This document shows, in pieces, positions 1 through 7,812 of a stretch of DNA of 36,861 bases. Where the stretch lies: NCBI GenBank assembly GCA_947449835.1, contig CANFSZ010000023.1, positions 1 through 36,861 of the forward strand, in the 5' to 3' direction. Position numbers and translations under genes: made by a program. The notes beneath the pieces are model-generated. The model was not told where the DNA came from. It saw nothing but the letters and a program-made list of their open reading frames with translations, and ran no database searches. Numbering within the stretch: the stretch's first letter is position 1; each line of letters begins with the position of its first letter. Origin of the DNA: Opitutia bacterium. GTDB taxonomy: Bacteria > Verrucomicrobiota > Verrucomicrobiia > Opitutales > Opitutaceae.

Positions 1-136
1 CCTCAAACCCGCGCCGCCTAACTCATACCACTCACCCAAGAAAGGGAGGTGGCTTCGCCCCCTCCCTTAACCCTCCCCATAAATCTTTTTATCTCATCCA
101 GCCACATACCACCGATCCCCTTTTTGCAGAACTTGA

Positions 137-322
137 CGGACACAACTGGCACGGACATTTGTGCCCATCCATCATGAAACCTTTAAACTGAGTAACGAAG
201 CGATGGAGGAACCCGCAGCTCGCATTCGGGCGGCATTCGCCGGTGAGCCGCACCGACTGCTGAGTGTGCACGTGGGCGAGACGTTTCGCGTTCCTCTGAG
301 CGATCACCCAGCCCAAGACTAA
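137..322 (+). pseudogene. C-terminal remnant of an MBL-fold metallo-hydrolase
   Basis: The frame is open from just after a TGA at 134-136 to a TAA at 320-322. It contains FVPIHHETFKLSNEAMEEP followed by an RI..AF segment and a short strand-like tail. This resembles the last 55-60 residues of UlaG/RomA-type metallo-beta-lactamase-fold hydrolases, where a FxPIHxxTF histidine motif near the C-terminus contributes to the metal site. No beta-lactamase-fold sequence (such as HxHxDH) is present upstream in any frame back to base 1, so only the tail survives here. An ATG at 203 could give a 39-residue peptide, but I see no reason to think it functions. The remaining bases 1-136 hold only a weak hairpin (42-49 with 61-68) and no gene I can support. 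Family assignment rests on motif recognition only. Confidence 0.5.
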
Positions 323-336
323 ACCGCCGCGCCGCG

Positions 337-1011
337 TCAGGGTAAGGCTTCAAGGATTGCGATCGAGTCAGTGTTTTTAAACTCGCGCGCCAGATCCAGC
401 GCCGTGACGCCCGGCTTGGAGCGCACTTTCGGATCGGTCCCACGGGCAAGGAGCAATCGCACCATATCAGCCCCCGCCCCGGCAGCCGCTTCGTGCAAGG
501 GCGTGCCACCGAGTTCGCTCAACGCGTTGGGCGGCGCACCCTGATCGAGCAACAGCTTGGCCAAGGGCAGATGGTTTTTCGCCGCGGCGTGATGCAGCGG
601 CGTCCACCCCACCCGATCGCGTCGCACCGGATCGGCTTTACGTTCCAGCAACGCGGCTAACACCGTGGCGTCATTGCGCTCGACGGCGAGATGCAGCGGC
701 GTGCGACCTGAAGCATCGGCTAAGTTAACATCGGCGCCGCGCGCGATCAGCAACAGCGCCATGGCGGTCTTGCGCCGGAGAATAGCCTGTTGCAACGGAG
801 TTAATTTCGCAGCGCCGATGCGATTGATCGCGGCAGGATCCGCCGCGAGTAAACGCCCGACTTCGTCAGTCGTGCCGCGCGCAATGGCTTCGTCCATACT
901 TAAACTCTGCGCGAGCATCTCGGCCGCAGACGCCTGTCGCAGCGCACCTAAGCCGAGGACCAGCCCGAGCAGCGCTCCTCGACCGATCAGAAATAAAAAA
1001 AGAGAACGCAT
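337..1011 (-). CDS. Secreted or periplasmic ankyrin-repeat protein
   Basis: This 224-residue protein starts with a signal peptide: MRSLFLFL, a Leu/Gly-rich hydrophobic stretch, then ASA as a likely cleavage site near residue 29. About four to five ankyrin repeats follow (roughly residues 65-220), seen as repeated TPLH(L/H/E)A and LLLxxGA/ADxN-type segments such as GRTPLHLAVERND and GWTPLHHAAAKNH. Ankyrin repeats are protein-binding scaffolds; no catalytic domain is present. The predicted location is the periplasm or outside the cell, and the binding partner is unknown. The stop lies 10 bp downstream of the neighbouring minus-strand DUF1080 gene's end, so the two genes probably share a transcript. 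Confidence 0.85.
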   Translation of the reverse strand: MRSLFLFLIGRGALLGLVLGLGALRQASAAEMLAQSLSMDEAIARGTTDEVGRLLAADPAAINRIGAAKLTPLQQAILRRKTAMALLLIARGADVNLADASGRTPLHLAVERNDATVLAALLERKADPVRRDRVGWTPLHHAAAKNHLPLAKLLLDQGAPPNALSELGGTPLHEAAAGAGADMVRLLLARGTDPKVRSKPGVTALDLAREFKNTDSIAILEALP

Positions 1012-1021
1012 GTTTTTCCGT

Positions 1022-2059
1022 TTATTTAATGACCGGCCGCAGAGTTAGATTCCGGTAAGTGACGGCGCCGTGATCACCTTGCAGATAAATAGGCCCGGGG
1101 CGAAATTCATCCGCCCACAGCGCCCCGCCGGTGCAACCCACGATCGGTTGATTTGCGATGATGGTCACACCGTTGAGCACTACGGTGAGATGTCGCTCGA
1201 CCAAGGTGATATCGAGCGTCTGCCATTCGGAGGCCGGCTTCTCCGCCGCGACGGTGGGTGTGATTCGACTGTAAAGCGCGCCCATGTTGTGCGAATCGAG
1301 CGTTTGTCCGTAAGAATCTTGAATTTGAATTTCGTAAATACCGCGCAGGTAAATACCGCTGTTGCTTTTGGCCGGCACAAGGACCTCGGCCTTCAAATTA
1401 AAATCTTCAAATTCGCGCTCGGTGCGCAGATTACCGAAGCGCCGCGCCTTTTGGCCAACCACGTGCGCGGCCGGCCGGTTCGAAAGTGTGCCCTCGGAGA
1501 CAGACCAGCCATTTTCCGAATTAGACTCGATCAGGCGCCAACCCGAGAGATCACGCCCATTGAATAAATCCACCGGTTCTCCCCAGCGAACCTTTGAGAG
1601 ATCTGGAGCTGGCGGCAGGGCTGGAATAAGTCGGCCGGTGACTTGCTCGCGTTCCAGGGCAGTTCCCGCGTTGTTTTGCGTGGAGCGCGTAAGCCTCAAG
1701 ACATCGCCGTCAAGACGACCAGAAAGCGTTTCGGGAATCTGCTGTTTGCGTAGAACAAGATCATTCGGGCCTTTACGCGTGACTGATCTAAGACGCGTCA
1801 CGATCAACTCCCCCTCCACAATGGCAACGCTCGCTAGCGGTTCGACACTCCCACCCGCCCACAATAGCGAAGCATCATACCAACCTTTTTGCGGCACGAT
1901 CTCTAACCAACCCGCGCGACTACCCTCAAGCGTCAGAGCCCAACGGCCAAAATATTTTTCTGCCGGCAATTCAGCCCAGAGCGAGATCGCGGCAAAACTC
2001 GCGATTATAAAACAGACCTTACGGGCGGCAGTTTTCCGGTGGAGCGACGAGTGTAACAT
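1022..2059 (-). CDS. Exported DUF1080 (3-keto-disaccharide hydrolase-like) protein
   Basis: The protein has 345 residues from the ATG at 2059; an in-frame start at 2101 would add 14 residues before the signal sequence and is less likely. An N-terminal hydrophobic segment (VCFIIASFAAISLWA) looks like a signal peptide. Residues of about 30-150 form a beta-rich region of unknown role. The C-terminal 180 residues carry the DUF1080 jelly-roll signature: DLFNGRDLSGW, then a long beta-sandwich with FEDFNLKAEVLVP, SNSGIYLRGIYEIQIQDSYG and the final PIYLQGDHGAVTYRNLTLRP. This laminin-G-like fold is abundant in Planctomycetes and Verrucomicrobia; some members hydrolyse 3-keto-glycosides, while for many the substrate is unknown. 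It lies in line with the GT61 gene upstream and the ankyrin gene downstream. Confidence 0.88.
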   Translation of the reverse strand: MLHSSLHRKTAARKVCFIIASFAAISLWAELPAEKYFGRWALTLEGSRAGWLEIVPQKGWYDASLLWAGGSVEPLASVAIVEGELIVTRLRSVTRKGPNDLVLRKQQIPETLSGRLDGDVLRLTRSTQNNAGTALEREQVTGRLIPALPPAPDLSKVRWGEPVDLFNGRDLSGWRLIESNSENGWSVSEGTLSNRPAAHVVGQKARRFGNLRTEREFEDFNLKAEVLVPAKSNSGIYLRGIYEIQIQDSYGQTLDSHNMGALYSRITPTVAAEKPASEWQTLDITLVERHLTVVLNGVTIIANQPIVGCTGGALWADEFRPGPIYLQGDHGAVTYRNLTLRPVIK

Positions 2060-2119
2060 AAAAGCAGACCACAAAACTGCAGGCTTCTCGCTGAGAAACA
2101 CCAGCCGATTTATTGCGGA

Positions 2120-3280
2120 TCAAGTGGCACCGAGCGTAGCGCGCAATGCGTCAATCTCGATCGTAAAGTCACGTCGATTGGACTTTGGATTTGTACCCCA
2201 AGGATCATCACCGGGCGCCACTATCGGCGTATAATCTAGCTCACATGCGTCCGCCAGTTGGGCAAAACAACCATTCACATAATCACGACCAAAACATTCA
2301 ATCACGCGAGTGCCCGGTCGCGCGAAGACTAGATTGGCGAGTCCCGCACCGTGCGGCGCGACCACGATTTTAACTCCACGAAACAGGGCAATTTGTTCAG
2401 CCCAACTCAAACGCTCTAGTTGTACGCAAGTGAACCCTTGGTCGGACAACGCAGCACTCACAGCGGATTCATTTTCCACGTGGCGACGCTGAGCCAACGC
2501 ACGAGAGATATAAATGCGCTCGGGTGTATACGCAGGCGACGCTTGAATCGGCGCGGCAAAATCCACCAAACGTTGCACGTGCGCGGCATTCACGCAGCCG
2601 ACCCAGCCCGGCAGCGCAGGCACCATCAATTCATCCACTTGCAGGTGCTTGCGTCGGACCGGCTCAATCACGCGCCCTCGAAAACCAGCGAGCTTTAAAG
2701 CCATTTGGCAGCCCTCTGCGTGGGCGTGGGTGATTAAATCAGGCAGCTCGCCGAACTCACGCAGGCTAATCAGACGCGGAAGTTCATCGAGTAACCAATG
2801 GGCGTAGCTCCCACCCAGTGCCGTCGCCAAGACCGCGACTTGACCAGCGATGAGCTCGGGAGGACGCAGTTTTTGTTCCTGCAATAACCAGTGTCCTTCA
2901 CCGGTACGCCCAAAATCCAACGATACATCCCGCGCCACGGTGACACAATCGGGCGCGAGTACAATTCCATCTCCGTAAACTCGACCGCCCTTGATAAGCG
3001 CAATCGCTTCGCTCGCCCCGCTCATCCGCGCCTGGGGATCCGCGTAGTCGGCTAACTGAGGGTTGGCTCGCACGTCTGATTTTGGCTGATCGGCACCGAG
3101 TACCGGCGCGCGCAACCAACTGGCTCCACCGCGCGCCACTAAGCTCGCGAGCGTTTCGCACGCAATGGGAGCGGGTGAAAAGGGAACGTCCGAATTCTGC
3201 ACGACGGAAGTTTTACTCCTCCGCGCTGAACGACAATCGACAAACACGGCACCAGGAAAACCCCACAATTGTCTCTCCAT
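2120..3280 (-). CDS. Glycosyltransferase family 61 (DUF563) protein
   Basis: This is a 386-residue protein from the ATG at 3280; a GTG directly upstream at 3283 is possible. The C-terminal half matches the GT61/DUF563 glycosyltransferase family. Visible features are GGSYAHWLLDELPRL, RIYISRALAQRR, the region of the FTCVQLERLSWAEQIALF helix, and the hallmark VVAPHGAGLANLVFARPGT that ends in a VIECFG strand. Such enzymes transfer xylose or other sugars onto polysaccharides and in bacteria are usually found in surface-polysaccharide synthesis. No signal peptide or membrane segment is evident, so it is probably cytoplasmic. The acceptor cannot be read from the sequence. It is divergent from the DUF6172 gene, with about 34 bp between the starts. 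Confidence 0.8.
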   Translation of the reverse strand: MERQLWGFPGAVFVDCRSARRSKTSVVQNSDVPFSPAPIACETLASLVARGGASWLRAPVLGADQPKSDVRANPQLADYADPQARMSGASEAIALIKGGRVYGDGIVLAPDCVTVARDVSLDFGRTGEGHWLLQEQKLRPPELIAGQVAVLATALGGSYAHWLLDELPRLISLREFGELPDLITHAHAEGCQMALKLAGFRGRVIEPVRRKHLQVDELMVPALPGWVGCVNAAHVQRLVDFAAPIQASPAYTPERIYISRALAQRRHVENESAVSAALSDQGFTCVQLERLSWAEQIALFRGVKIVVAPHGAGLANLVFARPGTRVIECFGRDYVNGCFAQLADACELDYTPIVAPGDDPWGTNPKSNRRDFTIEIDALRATLGAT

Positions 3281-3314
3281 CACCTCGTGCGTCGTATTGA
3301 GTTAAATCCTGCCT

Positions 3315-3659
3315 ATGAAAAAGACCTTTTCCCTCAGCGCCCCCGATCGCAACCCACAGCGCGTCATCGACGCGATCAAACACGAGGTGCGCAAGTACGT
3401 GAAGCGCGAGCGCCGCAAGACACTGCCCGCAGACACAGATTTTTGGGACTTCGCCTGCAAAGTTGGCACTGACACAACCGACGCCATCGCCAAACCACTC
3501 AACGAGATCAACGCCACCATTGATGCTCTCGCCGCGGAGGGCGCAACCGCGATCTATTTGGAGATTCTTGCCGTCGGCGGTCGCCATATTCGTCATGCCG
3601 CCGCACCGTTAGGTCCTGAAATTACGTTGGTCACTCAACCGCCCACGGAAGCTACCTAA
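3315..3659 (+). CDS. DUF6172 family protein
   Basis: This is a 114-residue cytoplasmic protein starting MKKTFSLSAPDRNPQRVIDAI. It has a very basic helix (KHEVRKYVKRERRKTLP) followed by a DFWDFACKVG motif, a pattern I associate with the DUF6172 family of small proteadbacterial and verrucomicrobial proteins of unknown function. The C-terminal half (NEINATIDALAAEGATAIYLEILA) looks like one helix and a strand, ending in GRHIRHA. The basic patch would suit nucleic-acid binding, but that is inference only. It is the only plus-strand gene in the first 10 kb and is divergent from the GT61 gene. Confidence 0.75.
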   Translation: MKKTFSLSAPDRNPQRVIDAIKHEVRKYVKRERRKTLPADTDFWDFACKVGTDTTDAIAKPLNEINATIDALAAEGATAIYLEILAVGGRHIRHAAAPLGPEITLVTQPPTEAT

Positions 3660-3706
3660 GCAAAAAAGATTCCGTTGGCCGAGCGCTGAAATCGGGCGCT
3701 TTAACG

Positions 3707-4387
3707 CTACGCGCCGCTCACGCTGAGACTTTGACCGTTATCTTTGGCGCCGAGTCCGAGAATAAACGGCGCGGCCACTTCCGCCCACGCCGCGGCCTTT
3801 GGATATCCGGCCGCACCATCGGCCCAGCACGAGCGCAGCATGTCGGTATCAATCACGCCTGGGTTCAAAGGAATCGCAGCCATCCCCGGCGGCAACTCTT
3901 CCGCGAGTGCCTTCGTGAGACCTTCAATCGCCCACTTTGACGCACAATACGACGCCACATCGGGAGCCACGCTGCGGCCCCACCCTGAGCTGAGGTTGAT
4001 GATCACCCCTTTTTTATTGGCCACCATCGCCGGCACAAAATGCCGGATCACGTTGGCCACGCCGCGCACATTCACATCCAGAATTTTGGTGAATTCACGA
4101 TCACTTTGCTCCCACAGGTGCCCGAGGGGATTCATCACCCCGGCGTTGTTGATCAAGATATCGGGCGGAGATTCCTGCTCGAGTACTTTGGCCGCCCAGA
4201 TGGCGACTTTGGCATCAAGCGAAACGTCGCAGACCATGAAATCATGCGGAGCGCCGTGATCCATGCGTAGGTCGAAAATCTCCGTTCCGCTCCGGCCGCA
4301 GCCGATGACGGTGTGGCCGAGTGCGATAAATTTTTTAGCCAACGCCAAGCCGAGCCCGCGGGTAACACCCGTAATCAAAATCTTCAT
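3707..4387 (-). CDS. Short-chain dehydrogenase/reductase
   Basis: This 226-residue protein starts at the ATG at 4387, which places the nucleotide-binding strand MKILITGV at the N-terminus; an upstream in-frame start at 4432 adds an unlikely basic leader. The classical SDR motifs are present: TGVTRGLG (dinucleotide binding), DILINNAGV (NNAG), SSGWG with the catalytic Ser, and the YCASK catalytic Tyr/Lys pair, followed by NPGVIDTDM. It is expected to be an NAD(P)-dependent oxidoreductase in the cytoplasm; the substrate cannot be predicted. It lies 54 bp downstream of exbD on the same strand and may be co-transcribed with it. Confidence 0.88.
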   Translation of the reverse strand: MKILITGVTRGLGLALAKKFIALGHTVIGCGRSGTEIFDLRMDHGAPHDFMVCDVSLDAKVAIWAAKVLEQESPPDILINNAGVMNPLGHLWEQSDREFTKILDVNVRGVANVIRHFVPAMVANKKGVIINLSSGWGRSVAPDVASYCASKWAIEGLTKALAEELPPGMAAIPLNPGVIDTDMLRSCWADGAAGYPKAAAWAEVAAPFILGLGAKDNGQSLSVSGA

Positions 4388-4441
4388 AGGGGCACCGTGA
4401 CGCGTCAGCTCGCGGCGGGCAATGCTGCGCAAGGCCTCAAC

Positions 4442-4840
4442 TTAGCGACTTTGCAGACTGAACTTATTCAAACCGGTCTTGCGGCACGCATCCATCACGA
4501 AGGCCAATTTTTTCAGCTGCGTCGTCTCATCGGCTTTGATGAGCACCGGGATGTCCTTGTCCACGTTGCGCACTTCTTTAAGTAAACCGATGAGCTGTTC
4601 GTCGGTCACATTTTTTCCGTTAAATGAAACAGTGCCGTCTTTATCAATAGCGACGGTGACCGTGCCTTTGAAGTCATTCTTTCCGGCCGTATCCACCTTG
4701 GGCAGCGTGATATTGAGCGTAGAACCGACGCGTGCTTGCATAGTCACGTAGGCAAAAAGCACCAACATCACGAGCACGTCGATCAGAGGCACGAGCGGCA
4801 ATTCTGGGCGTTTGCGCGCCCGCCGATTAAGCAGACTCAT
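4442..4840 (-). CDS. exbD: ExbD/TolR family biopolymer transport protein
   Basis: This 132-residue protein has the ExbD layout: a short cytoplasmic N-terminus (RRARKRPELPLVPLIDV), one transmembrane helix (about residues 17-37, LVPLIDVLVMLVLFAYVTM) with the conserved Asp (LVPLIDVLVML) used in proton coupling, and a periplasmic domain. With its ExbB partner it converts proton-motive force into work for a TonB- or Tol-type system in the inner membrane. The ATG overlaps the exbB stop (ATGA at 4837-4840), which indicates translational coupling. No tonB or tolA is seen nearby, so I cannot say whether it powers TonB receptors or Tol. Confidence 0.85.
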   Translation of the reverse strand: MSLLNRRARKRPELPLVPLIDVLVMLVLFAYVTMQARVGSTLNITLPKVDTAGKNDFKGTVTVAIDKDGTVSFNGKNVTDEQLIGLLKEVRNVDKDIPVLIKADETTQLKKLAFVMDACRKTGLNKFSLQSR

Positions 4841-5439
4841 GAGGCCGATTTTTTCACTTCATCGGCTTGTCGCGCGAGGACGCGCTCCAGAAGCACGTCG
4901 AGTTGCGCGGCGTGTTTTTCAATCACGCGTTGCAACAGACCGCTGCCGACGAGCGCGGGTAGCGCGATGCATAGACCCAACACCGTAGCGGAGAGCGCAT
5001 AGCCCACACTTTCGGTAAATTGAACCGGATCAGGCATCCGCGTCTGAGGATCCACTACTGAAAACGCCCCAAGCAAACCCGTGACCGTGCCGATCAGGCC
5101 GATCAAAGGAGCCGCGGCATAAATCGTATCGAGGTAGCTGACCCCTCGTTCCATTTTAATAACCTCAAGACGGGCATAAGCCTTGGTCGCCTCCGTATCT
5201 CCCGTGTGGCGTGAAGCGAAATTCAAAATCCGCCCCAAGGCCGAGCGTTTATCGCCGGTAGGCGCGCGTCCTTCGATCACCGCTTCGGCCAAATCCTCAG
5301 GAATCACCGCTGATTTCCGCAGAGCGACTAATCGCTCAAAGATGATAAACGTCGCGACGAGCGAGCAAAGACCCAGCGGATAAATCAACAATCCAGCTTC
5401 ACGCACGATCCGGACGATATCAATGGAGGCAAAAAACAT
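4837..5439 (-). CDS. exbB: MotA/TolQ/ExbB proton channel family protein
   Basis: This 200-residue inner-membrane protein has three predicted helices: about residues 12-35 (REAGLLIYPLGLCSLVATFI), 105-125 (APLIGLIGTVTGLLGAF) and 145-170 (YALSATVLGLCIALPALVG). The segment AAPLIGLIGTVTGLLGAF is the signature of the TolQ/ExbB family. It forms the stator channel with the ExbD encoded immediately downstream in an overlapping frame. The 157 bp upstream (5440-5596) contain no gene; a TTGACG at 5516-5521 on the minus strand could be a -35 element, but no convincing -10 sits at the right distance. Confidence 0.87.
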   Translation of the reverse strand: MFFASIDIVRIVREAGLLIYPLGLCSLVATFIIFERLVALRKSAVIPEDLAEAVIEGRAPTGDKRSALGRILNFASRHTGDTEATKAYARLEVIKMERGVSYLDTIYAAAPLIGLIGTVTGLLGAFSVVDPQTRMPDPVQFTESVGYALSATVLGLCIALPALVGSGLLQRVIEKHAAQLDVLLERVLARQADEVKKSAS

Positions 5440-5596
5440 ATAAGTGTAAGCAGGGGGAGACGCCTAGGCGGCGTAAAAGTTCAGAATTATTTATGAAAGG
5501 TTAATATGAGGTCTGCGTCAAACGTCGGCCTGTCTTCGAATTTTTTAGCGTGAGCACCTCAAACTACCGGTACCCACGTCCCGACTGAAAAAACGA

Positions 5597-6199
5597 TCAA
5601 GCGGCGAGATAAGGTAGTTTGGCAGCAGTGATTTTTACGGCGGGCAAGCCATCGATGAGTTCGCCGATAGCATCCCAGCGACCGTTGACCAGCGCATCGC
5701 GCGCACTTTCGCGTTGAGCGATCTTCACCGCTTGCCCGCCAAAACGCACTTCGAGCTTCACCAGATCGATCACTACTTCGCCTTGAGAATTGGTTTCGGT
5801 GAAGGCCGCGATCTTCGCGATGTCCTCACGACTGGCGGTGACGCAAGGTATGCCCAAGGTGGTGCTATTGCCGAAAAAAATCTCGGCGAAATTTTCCGCG
5901 ATGACGGCTTTAAATCCGTATTTAGCAATCGCTTGAGGAGCGTGTTCGCGCGAGGAGCCGCAGCCGAAATTTGCACCCGAGAGCAGAATGGTCGCACCTT
6001 TGAAACGTGGCTCGTTGAGCGGATGCGGTTTTTCGGTGCCGTCGAGTTGCTTGCGCACGTCGTAGAAAAGAAATTCGCCGAGCCCGTCAAAGGTGACGCA
6101 TTTCATGAAGCGCGCGGGGATGATTCGGTCGGTATCGATGTCATTGCCGGGAACGTTGACGGCGCGGCCGGTGACGGAAGTGATTTTTGCAAGAGCCAT
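5597..6199 (-). CDS. leuD: 3-isopropylmalate dehydratase small subunit
   Basis: This 200-residue protein is the swivelling small subunit of isopropylmalate isomerase, which with LeuC converts 2-isopropylmalate to 3-isopropylmalate in leucine biosynthesis. Visible motifs are the N-terminal DIDTDRIIPARF, the GATILLSGANFGCGSSREHAP loop that closes the active site, and the later FGNSTTLGIPCV segment. Length fits the family (about 190-210). It lies 14 bp downstream of leuC on the same strand and is surely co-transcribed with it. No leuA or leuB is in the window. Confidence 0.97.
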   Translation of the reverse strand: MALAKITSVTGRAVNVPGNDIDTDRIIPARFMKCVTFDGLGEFLFYDVRKQLDGTEKPHPLNEPRFKGATILLSGANFGCGSSREHAPQAIAKYGFKAVIAENFAEIFFGNSTTLGIPCVTASREDIAKIAAFTETNSQGEVVIDLVKLEVRFGGQAVKIAQRESARDALVNGRWDAIGELIDGLPAVKITAAKLPYLAA

Positions 6200-6213
6200 G
6201 GTCGGAGAGAAAT

Positions 6214-7632
6214 TTAGTTTTGAGCGACAGAGAACACTTCGCGGGCGTCCGCGATTTGGCCCGTGACGGCCGCAGCGGCGACCATAACAGGGCTCATCAG
6301 AATCGTGCGACCCGTGGTCGAGCCTTGGCGTCCCTTGAAGTTGCGGTTTGAAGACGATGCACAGAGTTGATCGCCGATGAGTTTATCGGGATTCATCGCG
6401 AGGCACATAGAGCAACCCGCGGCGCGCCACTCGAAACCGGCTTCGGCGAGAATTTTGTCGAGCCCGAGTTTTTCGCATTGGAGCGCGACGATTTGGGAGC
6501 CCGGGACAGCGATCGCTTTGATGCCGGGTGCGACTTTGCGTCCCTTGATGTACTTGGCGACTTCTTGGAAATCGGAAAGGCGTCCGTTCGTGCAAGAGCC
6601 GAGGAAAGCGACGTTGATTTTAGTGCCCTTAATAGGAGCGCCCGCGGGTAATTTCATGTAGGCAAGAGCCTCAATGATACCTGCTTTGTCGTCGGCCGAA
6701 GTAGCCGTTTCAGGGCTGGGGATGTTTTCCGAGATCGAAATACCTTGGCCGGGATTGATGCCCCATGTGACGGTCGGCGCGATGTCGGCGGCGTTAATTT
6801 TAACGACATCATCGTAAGCGGCGCCGGGATCGGAAGCAAAAGACCTCCAGTGGGAAACAGCCGCATCCCAGTACGCGGCCTTAGGCGCATAAGGGCGGCC
6901 CTTGAGGTAAGCAAACGTCGTCTCATCGGGATTAACGTAACCGACGCGCGCGCCACCCTCGATAGACATATTACAGACGGTCATGCGCTCCTCCATGGAG
7001 AAGCCGTCAAAGGTCGAGCCCGCGTATTCGTAGGCGAAACCCGTGCCGCCGTTTACGCCCAGCATGCGGATGATGTGCAGAATGACATCCTTGGCGTAAA
7101 CGCCGGGACGCAGCTTCCCGTTCACTTCGATACGGCGAACTTTCAAGGCCCCGAGCGCCATGGTCTGCGTCGCGAGGACATCGCGGACTTGGCTAGTTCC
7201 GATGCCAAACGCAATCGCGCCAAACGCGCCGTGCGTCGAAGTGTGCGAATCACCGCAAGCGATCGTCGTGCCTGGTTGCGTGATGCCCTGCTCGGGGCCG
7301 ACGATGTGGACGATCCCTTGCTTGCCCGTCGCTCGGTCGAAAAAAGTGATGCCGAACTGCGCGCAATTTTTCCGCAACTCGTCCATCATCGCCTGCGCCA
7401 AGGGGTCGGCGTAGGGCTCAATAAATTGATCCGTCGGCACGATATGATCCACCGTAGCGAAGGTGCGATGCGGAAACGCCACCTTCAGTCCGAGATCCCG
7501 CAGCATCCCAAAGGCCTGCGGACTGGTGACCTCATGTATCAAATGCGTGCCGATGAGCAACTGCGTCTGGCCATTGGCGAGCTGCCGGACGGTGTGAGCG
7601 TCCCATACTTTTTGGAAAAGATTTTTAGGCAT
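6214..7632 (-). CDS. leuC: 3-isopropylmalate dehydratase large subunit
   Basis: This 472-residue aconitase-superfamily enzyme starts [15 protein letters not shown]. It carries the substrate and cluster motifs [23 protein letters not shown], the FLGSCTNGR segment with one iron-sulfur cysteine, and [11 protein letters not shown] with the other two cysteines of the [4Fe-4S] cluster. Together with LeuD it performs the dehydration/rehydration of isopropylmalate in the cytoplasm. Its 180-bp upstream region has a consensus -10 box and an inverted repeat (see separate entries), so leuCD is probably a regulated two-gene operon. Confidence 0.97.
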   Translation of the reverse strand: MPKNLFQKVWDAHTVRQLANGQTQLLIGTHLIHEVTSPQAFGMLRDLGLKVAFPHRTFATVDHIVPTDQFIEPYADPLAQAMMDELRKNCAQFGITFFDRATGKQGIVHIVGPEQGITQPGTTIACGDSHTSTHGAFGAIAFGIGTSQVRDVLATQTMALGALKVRRIEVNGKLRPGVYAKDVILHIIRMLGVNGGTGFAYEYAGSTFDGFSMEERMTVCNMSIEGGARVGYVNPDETTFAYLKGRPYAPKAAYWDAAVSHWRSFASDPGAAYDDVVKINAADIAPTVTWGINPGQGISISENIPSPETATSADDKAGIIEALAYMKLPAGAPIKGTKINVAFLGSCTNGRLSDFQEVAKYIKGRKVAPGIKAIAVPGSQIVALQCEKLGLDKILAEAGFEWRAAGCSMCLAMNPDKLIGDQLCASSSNRNFKGRQGSTTGRTILMSPVMVAAAAVTGQIADAREVFSVAQN

Positions 7633-7688
7633 AAATGAAAATTTAAAAATGTAGCTTTTGAGCTAAAAAGATCAGCTAACCCTACCAG

Positions 7689-7694
7689 ATTATA
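7689..7694 (-). promoter_or_regulatory. Candidate -10 box (TATAAT) of the leuCD promoter
   Basis: Reading the minus strand, GGATGCTTATAATCTGG contains a perfect TATAAT about 57 bp upstream of the leuC ATG. No good TTGACA lies 16-18 bp before it (the nearest hexamers are AAATAA or CAAATA), which would suit an activator-dependent promoter. A small hairpin (7652-7665, TAGCT/AGCTA arms) sits in the predicted leader; it is too weak to call an attenuator. Confidence 0.5.
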
Positions 7695-7713
7695 AGCATC
7701 CGGCAAAATACTT

Positions 7714-7741
7714 ATTTGACCGCCAAAAACGACGGCCAAAT
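7714..7741. promoter_or_regulatory. Operator-like inverted repeat upstream of leuC
   Basis: Two 11-bp arms, ATTTGACCGCC (7714-7724) and GACGGCCAAAT (7731-7741), are inverted copies matching at 9 of 11 positions, separated by AAAAAC. The dyad ends about 20 bp upstream of the leuC -10 box, so its proximal arm overlaps where the -35 region would be. That position is typical of a transcription-factor site. No regulator gene is adjacent, so the protein that would bind is unknown. Confidence 0.4.
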
Positions 7742-7812
7742 CAGGAACGTTAGCGACGATTCATCAATTCATTAGCCCCAGATTTTCGCTCCAAAAACCA
7801 CCGTGCTAAAAC

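Noticed and set aside
42-68. Hairpin with arms AAGGGAGG and CCTCCCTT
   Set aside because: No T-run directly follows on either strand and the loop is 11 bases; not convincing as a terminator.
89-316. 75-residue minus-strand frame with several Cys
   Set aside because: It overlaps the MBL remnant on the opposite strand and shows no family likeness or RBS.
6745-7638. Plus-strand frame (297 aa) antisense to leuC
   Set aside because: Composition is Arg/Asp rich without domains, and leuC is certain on the other strand.
7652-7665. Small hairpin TAGCT/AGCTA in the leuC leader
   Set aside because: Only five weak base pairs and no leader peptide or alternative stem; not enough for an attenuator.
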